A stretch of DNA of 64,000 nucleotides. Source: Clostridiales bacterium. GTDB taxonomy: Bacteria > Bacillota > Clostridia > Christensenellales > Borkfalkiaceae. Position numbers and translations under genes: made by a program. The stretch lies in NCBI GenBank assembly GCA_015069495.1, contig SVIN01000001.1:1-64000 (forward strand), read 5' to 3'. This document shows, piece after piece, positions 37,849-45,532 of the stretch (within the stretch, counting starts at the first letter, position 1; the number at the start of each line of letters is the position of its first letter). The notes below the pieces were generated by a model. That model did not search any database. It saw only the letters and a program-made list of their open reading frames with translations, and was not told where the DNA came from.

Positions 37849-38373
37849 TTATTTCCCTATAATACGCTTTACCAGCATGTTAACTGCAAAGCGCCATTTA
37901 TACATGAGGTAATCATACCCCACAAACATGATTGTGCCAAATATCAATATAATGTAAAAAATGTATTGGTCTACAAAAGGAATCGTCGTTGTCATTGCAA
38001 AGACGAATCTCCAAATAACGTACATGGTAGAATCAAACCATACGGCTTTTATTCCGCACGCCAGCCAACGGTTGATTTTTACCTTTAACTGCAACTCATT
38101 GACAAGCGGATGTAAACCGAAAAACATAATAAACGGCAACAAATCAATAAAGCCCGACGCATTAAAAATCAGGGCAAGAATACAAGTTGCCAAATACGCC
38201 AATACGTACCCGCGATAGCTTTGCTTTGCCAACGGCATCATCAAGGCAATCCCCGCAAAGAGATAACCCGTAAACAGAAGAACTGCCGAATAAATCCCGA
38301 CGGTTAAAAAAATCGTCGCAACCGCACAAGCCAACGCGGACAGCGCTATTTCATGAGAAGATATTTTTTTCAT
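37849..38373 (-). CDS. Small polytopic membrane protein of unknown function
   Basis: The 174-residue protein is almost wholly hydrophobic, with about five predicted helices (for example ALACAVATIFLTVGIYSAVLLF, VLAYLATCILALIF, YIFYIILIFGTIMFVGY) and a basic C-terminus. Its size and helix layout recall the S components of ECF vitamin importers, but no ligand signature is recognised. Its ATG overlaps the stop of the four-helix-bundle gene by 4 bp, so the two are translationally coupled. Confidence 0.65.
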   Translation of the reverse strand: MKKISSHEIALSALACAVATIFLTVGIYSAVLLFTGYLFAGIALMMPLAKQSYRGYVLAYLATCILALIFNASGFIDLLPFIMFFGLHPLVNELQLKVKINRWLACGIKAVWFDSTMYVIWRFVFAMTTTIPFVDQYIFYIILIFGTIMFVGYDYLMYKWRFAVNMLVKRIIGK

Positions 38374-38714
38374 GATACCGCCTTTGCAGTGGTAATCGAT
38401 GCAATCAACTTTCTTCGTATCGTACCATTCATATTTTTATATTGGTTGTATATCTCTTCACTAATCGCACGCACTCTATATAATATCTCCAACCAGTAAT
38501 CCGTCTCGTAACATTCTTTCAAGGCAATTTCCATCTTATGAACAAAATCCGCACGGCTCTGCGCATATTTCGCTTCACAGGCATTCGCCCCAATAGAAGA
38601 ACTTGCTCTCAATAATTGATTCACAAATACCGACCGACCGCTGATTTCATCACAAACACCAGTCAAGCCAATAGTCAATTCAATCGCTAAATCTCTAATA
38701 TTTTGCGTGCTCAT
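38370..38714 (-). CDS. Four-helix-bundle (S23 / 23S rRNA intervening-sequence type) protein
   Basis: The 114-residue protein matches the S23 family: IRDLAIELTIGLTGVCDEI, then VNQLLRASSSIGANACEA and KMEIALKECYETDYWLEIL. Members were first found in intervening sequences of 23S rRNA but are often free-standing, as here; their function is poorly known and a nucleic-acid-binding role has been suggested. It is the first gene of a three-gene run and lies next to the ACGATATA hairpin array. Confidence 0.85.
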   Translation of the reverse strand: MSTQNIRDLAIELTIGLTGVCDEISGRSVFVNQLLRASSSIGANACEAKYAQSRADFVHKMEIALKECYETDYWLEILYRVRAISEEIYNQYKNMNGTIRRKLIASITTAKAVS

Positions 38715-38726
38715 ACATATCCTCTT

Positions 38727-38932
38727 TACGATATACTCTCTTCGTTCGCACGATATAATTACATTACGATATAGGTTCGCCTTGCGCCCTACGATATGAT
38801 ATAAATCCTTTACGTTTTAGCAACCACGCTTCTGCGAGGTTTGCTAAAACATATCGTATCGCAGATATATCGTACGTATAACGTATATCGTAAATCCAAC
38901 GGATTTATATCGCTAAAAGACTTTGTCTTTTA
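38727..38932. repeat. Hairpin array with ACGATATA spacers, symmetric four-plus-four layout
   Basis: Four copies of ACGATAT point rightwards (starting near 38728, 38750, 38766, 38790), and four copies of ATATCGT or ATATCG point leftwards (near 38851, 38868, 38884, 38908). Between them sits a long hairpin, GTTTTAGCAA...TTGCTAAAAC. The leftward spacers separate short different hairpins: TACG-TATAA-CGTA, AAATCC-AAC-GGATTT and TAAAAGAC-TTT-GTCTTTTA. The last ends exactly at the stop codon of the J-like gene. Confidence 0.75.
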
Positions 38933-39544
38933 TTATCTGCAACCGCAACACAAACTAAATAAGCAATCTACGCAAAGATAGGTGTAACAGCAGGAAATGC
39001 AATTGGAACACGCACTGCTTCCACCCATTTGGTCGTCGTAAGGCGAATTTTGATAAGGGTTTTGCGGGTTCGCATACGCTTGTTGCTGTTGGTAATTGTT
39101 TTTCGCATTTAATTTACCGTATTGCGTACGGTATTTTTGATTATCGGGATCCATTTGCATCGCAATTTCCAATTGCTTTTTACTATCGTTAATCCAATTT
39201 TTCTTGTAAAAAACAACTGCTTGCATATAATGCCATTCCGCCGAACGTTCGTTAAAATTATCCAAACGGGCTTGCGCTTCCGCAATTTTATTTTCCTTTA
39301 ATAATTGCGTAATTTCCTCAAAAGTATTTGGACCTTCCGTGTTCTTTTCTTGGTCTCTGCGATTGGTCATAATTTCACGGTACGCCGTTTCTAACTTCGT
39401 CAGCATGCGCGCCGCCTCGTTGCCCGCTTCGCCGTCCTGCCAACGCTCTTCACGGTATTTTTCCGTCAATTCGCTGTAACGGGCGGTAATCTCTTCGTCC
39501 GTGGCAGTTTCTTTTAAGCCAAGCAATTCGTAATATTCGTTCAT
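38933..39544 (-). CDS. J-domain-like protein with TPR-like helices and Cys-rich C-terminus
   Basis: The start at 39544 (MNEYYELLGLKETATDEEI) is chosen because the upstream in-frame ATG overlaps the AGGAG site; the product has 203 residues. The N-terminus looks like helices I-II of a J domain, but the HPD tripeptide needed to stimulate Hsp70 is absent (EKYREERWQDGE in its place). Residues ~90-150 form TPR-like helices (AEWHYMQAVVFYKKNWINDS). A Gln/Asn/Pro-rich linker precedes a C-terminal stretch with nine Cys (CSNCISCCYTYLC...CCGC), which may bind metal or be lipidated. It is 45 bp downstream of the DUF5685 gene, suggesting joint function. Confidence 0.75.
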   Translation of the reverse strand: MNEYYELLGLKETATDEEITARYSELTEKYREERWQDGEAGNEAARMLTKLETAYREIMTNRRDQEKNTEGPNTFEEITQLLKENKIAEAQARLDNFNERSAEWHYMQAVVFYKKNWINDSKKQLEIAMQMDPDNQKYRTQYGKLNAKNNYQQQQAYANPQNPYQNSPYDDQMGGSSACSNCISCCYTYLCVDCLFSLCCGCR

Positions 39545-39589
39545 CTTTCTATATTCTCCTAAGGGCATTTACCCCAATATTTTACTTTG

Positions 39590-40486
39590 TTAGTTTTCCT
39601 CTGTTTTCAAGGTTTTATCCTTGGATTTACATTTCCCGCTCGCTCCGCAACCGTCCATGATACGCTTGGTCATCATCGGCAAACCGCGAAGTAATACGTT
39701 ATCCACCAAATCACGATTGAAATGGAAGTGTAAATGGGACAGATTCTCTCGAATATCATAAAAGAGGGCGTGGAACACAAACCGCACGTCCTCAGCGTGT
39801 TTTCCGTACAGTAAAGCGCATCGGTTCTTTTCACCGTATGCCAAAACGAAGGGATTATACGCTCCCTTTTTCACGTCCTTGTCGTAATCATCCAAGGCGT
39901 CGATAAGGTAAATCCATTTCCCCAACGTATAAAAAAGGTTGTGGGAATATTCCGTTGTTTTCTTCCCTAACGCATAATCGCAAAATTCCGCAAGCATATT
40001 CGCTGTCGCATCTGCCGCACGGTCAATGCTGTCCGTTTGTGTTTTCTCCGTTTCCTCTTGCGCGTGCATATTCTCACGGACAATCCGCGCAATCTCAGGA
40101 TACGCTTTTTTTACTCGGCGAAACCCCTTTTTGAACCACAAGCGTTTCCCGCGCCCTTTATCGCCGTCTGCGATATCGTCGGTGTATTTGTAGTAAACCA
40201 AAGCGGTATTGAGCGCGCCCAATTGCCTTGTCATTTCGTCCACGTTCGCCATTTGACGGGAACGGATACAATGGGTCAAACAGTGGGATTTTTCTATTTG
40301 CACGTCAAGCCCCGCCAAATTGTGTAAAATAACCGAAAGAAACGTTACGTCGTAGGAAAGCCCCATCCGCGCGCTTTGCCCGCAGACCTCGGAAATACCT
40401 TTGCAGACCCCGCAATACATGGCGCGGTATAAATTGTCGTCTTTGATATATAAATACGGCGTATCCGTGCGAACGTATCCAAACAT
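39590..40486 (-). CDS. DUF5685 family protein
   Basis: The 298-residue protein starts MFGYVRTDTPYLYIKDD and has the Cys pattern MYCGVCKGISEVCG and CLTHCIRSR near the N-terminus, followed by an all-helical body with DDIADGDKGRGK and LIDALDDYDKDVKKGAYNPF. These are hallmarks of DUF5685, common in Clostridia and of unknown function. The Asp-rich helices resemble those of isoprenoid-synthase-like folds, which is only an impression. The gene is transcribed with the J-like gene from a promoter at 40519-40547. Confidence 0.8.
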   Translation of the reverse strand: MFGYVRTDTPYLYIKDDNLYRAMYCGVCKGISEVCGQSARMGLSYDVTFLSVILHNLAGLDVQIEKSHCLTHCIRSRQMANVDEMTRQLGALNTALVYYKYTDDIADGDKGRGKRLWFKKGFRRVKKAYPEIARIVRENMHAQEETEKTQTDSIDRAADATANMLAEFCDYALGKKTTEYSHNLFYTLGKWIYLIDALDDYDKDVKKGAYNPFVLAYGEKNRCALLYGKHAEDVRFVFHALFYDIRENLSHLHFHFNRDLVDNVLLRGLPMMTKRIMDGCGASGKCKSKDKTLKTEEN

Positions 40487-40518
40487 TTTTTACCTCTACC
40501 CCCAACTTCGGCAAAATC

Positions 40519-40547
40519 ATCTTATCATATTTTTCCCCTAATGACAA
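40519..40547 (-). promoter_or_regulatory. Promoter of the DUF5685 / J-like pair
   Basis: On the minus strand TTGTCA, 17 bases and TAAGAT are found, about 33 bases before the start codon. Confidence 0.55.
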
Positions 40548-40616
40548 GGGCAAAGAACCCGCCCTTCCCATTATTCACGGAAAATGACGGATTTCTTCAC
40601 ACATTTTTCAAAAACT

Positions 40617-42155
40617 TTACTCTTTATCGGGTACGGGCACGATTTCACCGTCCGCGAAACGCAAAATCAAATCGGACATCTTCGCCAAATCATTGGCAAC
40701 GACCGTCTTGAAACGCAAAGGACGGTAACGCAGGTCAAGCAAGCACTTGGGCGGTTTCATCGCCGTCAAAAGGTTCAAACGCTTGATGCCTTTAAAGCTG
40801 TCCTTTACGTCATTCCCCGACAGCGCATACAATACGTCCTGCGGGAATTTGTAAGGATTTGCGGTAGAAAGTACAACCGAAGGCGTATCGTCCTTAGGGT
40901 CTTCCTTTTCCTTTTCTTCGTGATATTTCATGTGTACGGCAAGCGCAACCCCTGTATGAGTATCCATTGCATAGCCGTATTCATCAAAAATTTCGTACAT
41001 CGCTTCCACCGTATCGTCTTCGGAAGCAAAGCCCGCGTAAAAATCTTTATCTAATAAGTTTTTCTCTTTCTGTGTGATACAATATTCTTTTTCTTTCGCC
41101 AACTGTTGCATGCGTTGTGCGGTCAATTCAACATTTCTACCGCTGATTTCAAATAATAAACGTTCAAGGTTGGAAGAAACCAAAATATCCATTGAGGGGG
41201 ACATGGTACGGTGGAACGCACGTTTCACGTCATATACACCTTTGGCGAAAAAGTCCGTTAATACTTTGTTGCGGTTGGAAGCGCAAACCAATTTTCTAAT
41301 CGGCAAGCCCATTTGCTTTGCATACCAGCCTGCCAAAATATCCCCGAAATTACCCGTAGGCACAACAAAATCAATGGTATCGCCCATCTCAATTTGCCCC
41401 GAAGTCAACATATCCACGTATGCGGAAAAATAATACGCAATCTGCGGTGCAAGTCTGCCGAAGTTGATGGAGTTCGCACTGGAAAGACGCACCCCCTTAT
41501 CCGCAAGCTTCGCGTTGAATTCTTCGGAAGCAAACAAGCGTTTTACTGCGCGTTGACAATCATCAAAATTGCCTTTTACACCAGAAACGCAAACGTTGTT
41601 TCCGTCTTGAATGCACATTTGCAAACGCTGCATTTTCGCAACGCCCTCATCGGGGTAGAATACAGCCACCTTCATACCAGGTACGTCGCGGAAACCTTCC
41701 AACGCCGCTTTACCCGTATCCCCGCTGGTCGCCGCCAAAATGAGGATATCTTCCTTGACACCCGTCACTTCACAGCTCTTTTTCAAAAGGTAAGGCAATA
41801 CCTGCAACGCAACGTCTTTGAATGCGCAGGTCGGGCCGTGGAATAATTCCAACACGTACAATCCCACTTCCCCGTCCACTTTTATCAAAGGAATGGGGTC
41901 TTTTGTGGTGAAGGAAGCATACGCCTTTTCACAAGCTTCTTTGAGGTAATCCGCCCCCAAATCGTCCGCAAGATATTTACCCAAAATGAACGCCGCGCGT
42001 TCGGGATAGGACATTTCCGCCATGGACTGTAATTCGTCCGCGGATACGGAAGGGAACGTTTCAGGTACGTATAACCCGCCGTTTTTTGCCAAACCTTGCA
42101 CGATCGCTTGCGCACCCGTTACCTTTTCACCGCCTCGTGTGCTGATAAAATACAT
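40617..42155 (-). CDS. thrC: Threonine synthase
   Basis: The 512-residue enzyme makes threonine from O-phosphohomoserine with pyridoxal phosphate. The N-terminal YFISTRGGEKVTGAQAIVQGL and the PLP lysine K113 in HGPTCAFKDVALQ are diagnostic, and ILAATSGDTGKAALEGF is the phosphate-binding part. The length and SSANSINFGRLAPQIAYYF fit the long (E. coli/yeast-like) threonine synthase class. No T-box or other amino-acid leader is visible upstream. It stands alone; other threonine genes are not in the window. Confidence 0.95.
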   Translation of the reverse strand: MYFISTRGGEKVTGAQAIVQGLAKNGGLYVPETFPSVSADELQSMAEMSYPERAAFILGKYLADDLGADYLKEACEKAYASFTTKDPIPLIKVDGEVGLYVLELFHGPTCAFKDVALQVLPYLLKKSCEVTGVKEDILILAATSGDTGKAALEGFRDVPGMKVAVFYPDEGVAKMQRLQMCIQDGNNVCVSGVKGNFDDCQRAVKRLFASEEFNAKLADKGVRLSSANSINFGRLAPQIAYYFSAYVDMLTSGQIEMGDTIDFVVPTGNFGDILAGWYAKQMGLPIRKLVCASNRNKVLTDFFAKGVYDVKRAFHRTMSPSMDILVSSNLERLLFEISGRNVELTAQRMQQLAKEKEYCITQKEKNLLDKDFYAGFASEDDTVEAMYEIFDEYGYAMDTHTGVALAVHMKYHEEKEKEDPKDDTPSVVLSTANPYKFPQDVLYALSGNDVKDSFKGIKRLNLLTAMKPPKCLLDLRYRPLRFKTVVANDLAKMSDLILRFADGEIVPVPDKE

Positions 42156-42367
42156 AATAAAATACCTACCTTTTACGTTGTATATCTGTGTATTGCCGTT
42201 TTTTTACGCGCAAAACGGGCAGTCCCCCGACCGCCGCATTATTTCCCCTTTACCAAAGTGTTACAATCAGCCAAAAAGCGCAAAATGCGACGGCTTTGAG
42301 GCTAGTGCGGATATATTGCTTTGGTTATCGCATCATAATATCAACCGTGAAAATCGGTTATTTTGTA

Positions 42368-42404
42368 TTCGCGGCGGGGAAAAGCACTTTTTCCTCGCCG
42401 CGAA
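42368..42404. other. Strong GC-rich hairpin downstream of the P-loop gene
   Basis: TTCGCGGCG and CGCCGCGAA form a 9-bp stem that extends inwards through GAAAA/TTTTTC. It lies 20 bp after the stop of the P-loop gene and probably ends its transcript, though no proper T-run follows on the minus strand. Confidence 0.55.
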
Positions 42405-42424
42405 ATAAACACATGAATGTAAAA

Positions 42425-42838
42425 TTAAGCGTCCAAATACTTGCTTACGAAATCGGGCAATTCTTCTCTTGCAGCGGTTACAGATACCGTAACGGTAACG
42501 CTGGAATCTTTTGCAACTTTTTCAAGCATATAGAAGAATGCAGCCATTTCTTGAACGGGTTTGCCTGCAATACGAACAACGCCGTCGATGAATACGTATT
42601 CATTGTCGTTGTTGCCTGCGATAACGCCTTTGATGAACCCGCACAAAGCAGCTTCGCCTGCGATGTCATAATCGCTGGTATCAATGAAACGGATTTCACG
42701 TTCCAAATCGTACATACCGCGCTTGCTGTCGGTGATAAAAATCATATGTCCTTTTGCTACGGAAACGGTTTCGTTTGCCGCATCAATCATCATCTTGGTT
42801 TTACCAGTACCTTTTGCGCCGTAAATAACTTTAATCAT
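42425..42838 (-). CDS. Small P-loop ATPase-like protein of unknown function
   Basis: The 137-residue protein opens with a clear Walker A motif (VIYGAKGTGKTKMM, residues ~4-17); a Walker-B-like strand is NEYVFIDGV (~79-87). The rest resembles a minimal RecA-like or thymidine-kinase-like core without further domains. Upstream are GGGAGG and a promoter (42907-42935); it is monocistronic. The true substrate is unknown. Confidence 0.75.
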   Translation of the reverse strand: MIKVIYGAKGTGKTKMMIDAANETVSVAKGHMIFITDSKRGMYDLEREIRFIDTSDYDIAGEAALCGFIKGVIAGNNDNEYVFIDGVVRIAGKPVQEMAAFFYMLEKVAKDSSVTVTVSVTAAREELPDFVSKYLDA

Positions 42839-42906
42839 AATAAAAATCCTCCCAATGTTTTGGTGATAACCGCTCGGAATTTAGCTTCCGTAGCTCGGTT
42901 TTCTAT

Positions 42907-42935
42907 AGTTTAGCAGATTTTTCAAAGAATTTCAA
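42907..42935 (-). promoter_or_regulatory. Promoter of the P-loop gene
   Basis: On the minus strand TTGAAA, 17 bases and TAAACT are found, leaving a leader of about 65 bases. Confidence 0.45.
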
Positions 42936-42988
42936 TACCTTTTTGAAAAATTTTCCTGGTTTTTTGAAAAAAATTTTTCGTGAAATAG

Positions 42989-43016
42989 AAAAAAGAGGGT
43001 TTCCACCCCCTTTTTT
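42989..43016. terminator. Bidirectional-looking terminator
   Basis: A-run, GAGGG, a short loop, CCCCC and T-run. It may end read-through from the aminotransferase gene (minus strand) after the repeats. Confidence 0.5.
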
Positions 43017-43072
43017 ATCGATTATCGCATGTTTTTATGTATCGCACCCCCTGTCATTCTAGCGTCCCCCGC

Positions 43073-43195
43073 TGTCACTCTGGAGCGAAGCGATAGAGTC
43101 TCATGTTAGTGAATGCGCGAAACATTCTACAAACACGTCCGAAAAGACACCTTACTGCCTGCAAACTCAGCTTGCCGAAGCGATAGAGTCTCTTA
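43073..43195 (+). repeat. Dispersed ~90-bp repeat, second copy, with a duplicated GCGATAGAGTCTC end
   Basis: AGCGATAGAGTCTCATGTTAG, GTGAATGCGCG, ACGTCCGAAAAGACACCTTA and GCCTGCAA occur in the same order and spacing as in the copy at 26760-26862 (reversed). A further GAAGCGATAGAGTCTC lies at 43176-43193. Confidence 0.65.
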
Positions 43196-43206
43196 TACCT
43201 CAATAT

Positions 43207-43328
43207 GCCTTCTCTTGCGAGAGAAGGTGTCTCGAATGTGAAATGTAATGAACTGAGAGACGGATGAGTAGTCAAACACCTCATCACCGCTCCACAAGCT
43301 CCGCGGAGCTTCTCCCACTGGAGAAGCC
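43207..43328. repeat. MITE-like element with imperfect terminal inverted repeats
   Basis: The left end GCCTTCTCTTGCGAGAGAAG and the complement of the right end GGCTTCTCCAGTGGGAGAAG match at most positions, and each end can itself fold. Internal GATGAG/CTCATC and CTCCGCGGAG pairings are present. There is no coding capacity. Confidence 0.6.
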
Positions 43329-43395
43329 ATAAGCACAGCATTCATAAACCAAGGCGGACGGTCGCATATCGACCGCCCGCCCATTTAAAATCTCA

Positions 43396-43484
43396 GCCAC
43401 AACGCAACGCTTGCGTTGCAATTCACGTGCCATAGGCGCAATTCACGGCAGAGCCAATTCACGACAGCTTTGCTGTCAATTCAC
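43396..43484. repeat. CAATTCACG hairpin array, copy 1
   Basis: The end module GCCACAACG plus CAACGC-TT-GCGTTG is followed by CAATTCACG spacers separating GCC-ATA-GGC, GGC-AGA-GCC and ACAGC-TTT-GCTGT. It lies just past the 3' end of the aminotransferase gene. Confidence 0.8.
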
Positions 43485-43502
43485 TCTACAACGTCAGGTT
43501 GC

Positions 43503-44702
43503 TTACTTCAATTCCGAAACAAACTTCTTGATACGCGCAAGACCCGTTTCAATATCCGCTTCGCTCAGCGAATAGGACAAACGCAAACAATCATCCGCAC
43601 CAAACGATACACCAGGTACGGTTGCTACTTTTTCCCCTTCCAACAACGCGTCTGCGAACTCGATAGAGTTCGTCAAAGGCTTGCCGTTGTAACTCTTACC
43701 ATACAAACCGTCAATCACCAACATAACGTAGAACGCGCCGTCGGGTTCTACCGCTTGCACACCATCGATTTCCGCAATCAACTTCAAGAGTTTTTCACGT
43801 CTGCCGTCAAACACCTTGACCATTTCTGCAATTTCTTCTTCGGGAGCGTTCAACGCTTCGATGGTTGCATACTGCGAAATGGAACTCGCGTTCGAGGTTG
43901 CGTGGCTCTGGAAAGAGTCAATCGCTTTCGCGATATCCTTCGGCGCTGCCAAATACCCGATACGCCAACCGGTCATGGCATAAGTTTTCGATACGCCGTT
44001 GATGGTAATGGTTAAATCCTTCATTTTCTCGCTTGCCTTGGCAATCGAGAAAGGTTTTACACCGTTATAGCAAAGTTTTTCATAGATTTCGTCTGCCAAA
44101 ACGAAGATTTCTGCTTCTTCGCAGACTTTCGCAATCGCGCGGACTTCTTCCTCGTTGTAAACCGCACCCGTGGGGTTGGACGGCGAGTTGAAAATCAACG
44201 CTTTTGTCTTGGGCGTGATTGCCGCTTTCAATTCTTCCGCAGTGAATTTATACTTATTTTCCTTTGCGCAGGAAAGGTATTTCGGCACACCGCCGCATAC
44301 TTTTACCACTTCAGGATAAGTAAGCCAGTAGGGTTCGGGAATAATCACTTCGTCCCCTTCGTCCAAAATTGCATAACATGCGTTGAAAATCGAATGTTTC
44401 GCACCATTGGAAACGATGATTTGCGAGGGTTCATAGGTCAAGCCGTTGTCCTTTTCAAACTTTTCGCAAATCGCTTTACGCAAAGACAATAACCCCGATG
44501 AAGGCGTATATTTGGTATGGCCTGCGTCCAACGCCGCTTTCGCCGCGGAAATGATATGTTCGGGCGTATTGAAATCGGGTTCGCCGACACTGAAAGAAAC
44601 TACGCTTTCCCCTGCCTGCTTCATCGCTTTCGCTTTCGCGGAAATCGCCAAAGTCAACGAGGGAGATAAAGTTGTCATCCTTTGCGCTACTCTGTTTTTC
44701 AT
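43503..44702 (-). CDS. aspC: Pyridoxal-phosphate aminotransferase, aspartate aminotransferase (class I, AspC/AspB-like)
   Basis: The 399-residue enzyme should move amino groups between aspartate (or related amino acids) and 2-oxo acids. It shows the subgroup I-gamma features: VVSFSVGEPDFNTPEHI, YTPSSGLLSLR, NSPSNPTGAVY, LADEIYEKL, and the PLP lysine in INGVSKTYAMTGWRIGY, plus a C-terminal LRLSYSLSEADI. The exact substrate (aspartate, aromatic or other) cannot be settled from sequence. It is monocistronic with its own promoter, and its 3' end runs into intergenic repeats. Confidence 0.9.
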   Translation of the reverse strand: MKNRVAQRMTTLSPSLTLAISAKAKAMKQAGESVVSFSVGEPDFNTPEHIISAAKAALDAGHTKYTPSSGLLSLRKAICEKFEKDNGLTYEPSQIIVSNGAKHSIFNACYAILDEGDEVIIPEPYWLTYPEVVKVCGGVPKYLSCAKENKYKFTAEELKAAITPKTKALIFNSPSNPTGAVYNEEEVRAIAKVCEEAEIFVLADEIYEKLCYNGVKPFSIAKASEKMKDLTITINGVSKTYAMTGWRIGYLAAPKDIAKAIDSFQSHATSNASSISQYATIEALNAPEEEIAEMVKVFDGRREKLLKLIAEIDGVQAVEPDGAFYVMLVIDGLYGKSYNGKPLTNSIEFADALLEGEKVATVPGVSFGADDCLRLSYSLSEADIETGLARIKKFVSELK

Positions 44703-44746
44703 CTGTTTATTCTCCGTTTTTTATTTTTGGCTATGTCACCTTTCAT

Positions 44747-44775
44747 ATTGTACAAGTTTTACAAAAAAAAAGCAA
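44747..44775 (-). promoter_or_regulatory. Promoter of the aminotransferase gene
   Basis: On the minus strand TTGCTT, 17 bases with a long T-run, and TACAAT are found, about 45 bases before the start. Confidence 0.5.
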
Positions 44776-44888
44776 GTTTTCACGCCCCACTTTTATGAAA
44801 TAGTTCAAAAATAATCGAAAAAGTTAGAGGATGGCTTGTTTGATATTCATTTCACTGATTGATGCAAACTTTATTTTTCAATTTCGTG

Positions 44889-44917
44889 TTGACTTTATCC
44901 ATTCACTATGGTATAAT
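44889..44917 (+). promoter_or_regulatory. Promoter of the PH-like gene
   Basis: TTGACT, 17 bases and a perfect TATAAT are found, about 55 bases before the start codon. Confidence 0.8.
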
Positions 44918-44973
44918 GTGACAAATTATTCGCGAAATTTACATCAGCTGTTAAAAACAAAGGAGGAAATTTT

Positions 44974-45486
44974 ATGAAAAATTATCAATTGTTACCCAAC
45001 GAAGTCGTTCGTTTTCAAACGCAAATCACATTGCAAACAGAAAAAGGCGATATCCCAGCAGGATTGATTTTAACCAATTTAAACTTCATTTTTGTGACAG
45101 AACGCAAAAATTTCTTGTGGTTTAAGAGAAAGCCTTTCCATGCCGCTTACGCCAAGGAACTTGTCAAAGTTGACAAGGACGCCCCGCAAATCAAACAAAC
45201 GGGCACCTCAGTCAAAATTTGTTTCAGCGACAAAGATCGCACCCTTGTCTTCAACGACAAGAAAGAAGCGCGTGATTTTGTCATCAACGCGTGGGAATTG
45301 GTTACGGGTAAAAACACCTTCGAACGCAGCATCGACAAGTTGAAGCAAGCGCTTGACTGTATTGACGACGTTTTGAAATTCGACATCCGCGACATTATCA
45401 AGAGTGCGCTTGACAGTCGTGTTAACTTAGGCAACAGCATAGGAGAATTCGTAGCCAATCTACTGCCCAATAAAAAAGATGACTAA
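44974..45486 (+). CDS. Hypothetical protein with PH/GRAM-like N-terminal region
   Basis: The 170-residue protein has AAGGAGG upstream and is transcribed alone. Residues ~1-110 show the beta pattern of a bacterial PH or GRAM-like domain (ITLQTEKGDIPAGLILTNLNFIFV, VKICFSDKDRTLVFNDKKEARDFVINAW). The C-terminal ~60 residues are amphipathic helices (FERSIDKLKQALDCIDDVLKF). It has no signal peptide or membrane segment. I do not recognise a named family; membrane-lipid or protein binding is a guess from the fold impression. Confidence 0.65.
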   Translation: MKNYQLLPNEVVRFQTQITLQTEKGDIPAGLILTNLNFIFVTERKNFLWFKRKPFHAAYAKELVKVDKDAPQIKQTGTSVKICFSDKDRTLVFNDKKEARDFVINAWELVTGKNTFERSIDKLKQALDCIDDVLKFDIRDIIKSALDSRVNLGNSIGEFVANLLPNKKDD

Positions 45487-45496
45487 TCCATTGCAC

Positions 45497-45526
45497 AAAA
45501 AAAGTCGGGAAGACCCGACTTTTTTA
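45497..45526. terminator. Bidirectional terminator between the PH-like gene and prfA
   Basis: AAAAAAAGTCGGG, AAGA and CCCGACTTTTTT form a perfect stem with T-runs on both strands, placed between two convergent genes. Confidence 0.9.
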
Positions 45527-45532
45527 TTTATC

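Noticed and set aside
40617-42424. T-box or threonine leader before thrC
   Set aside because: No AGGGTGGNACCGCG sequence or leader peptide with Thr codons was found. The region before hisS was checked in the same way, without success.
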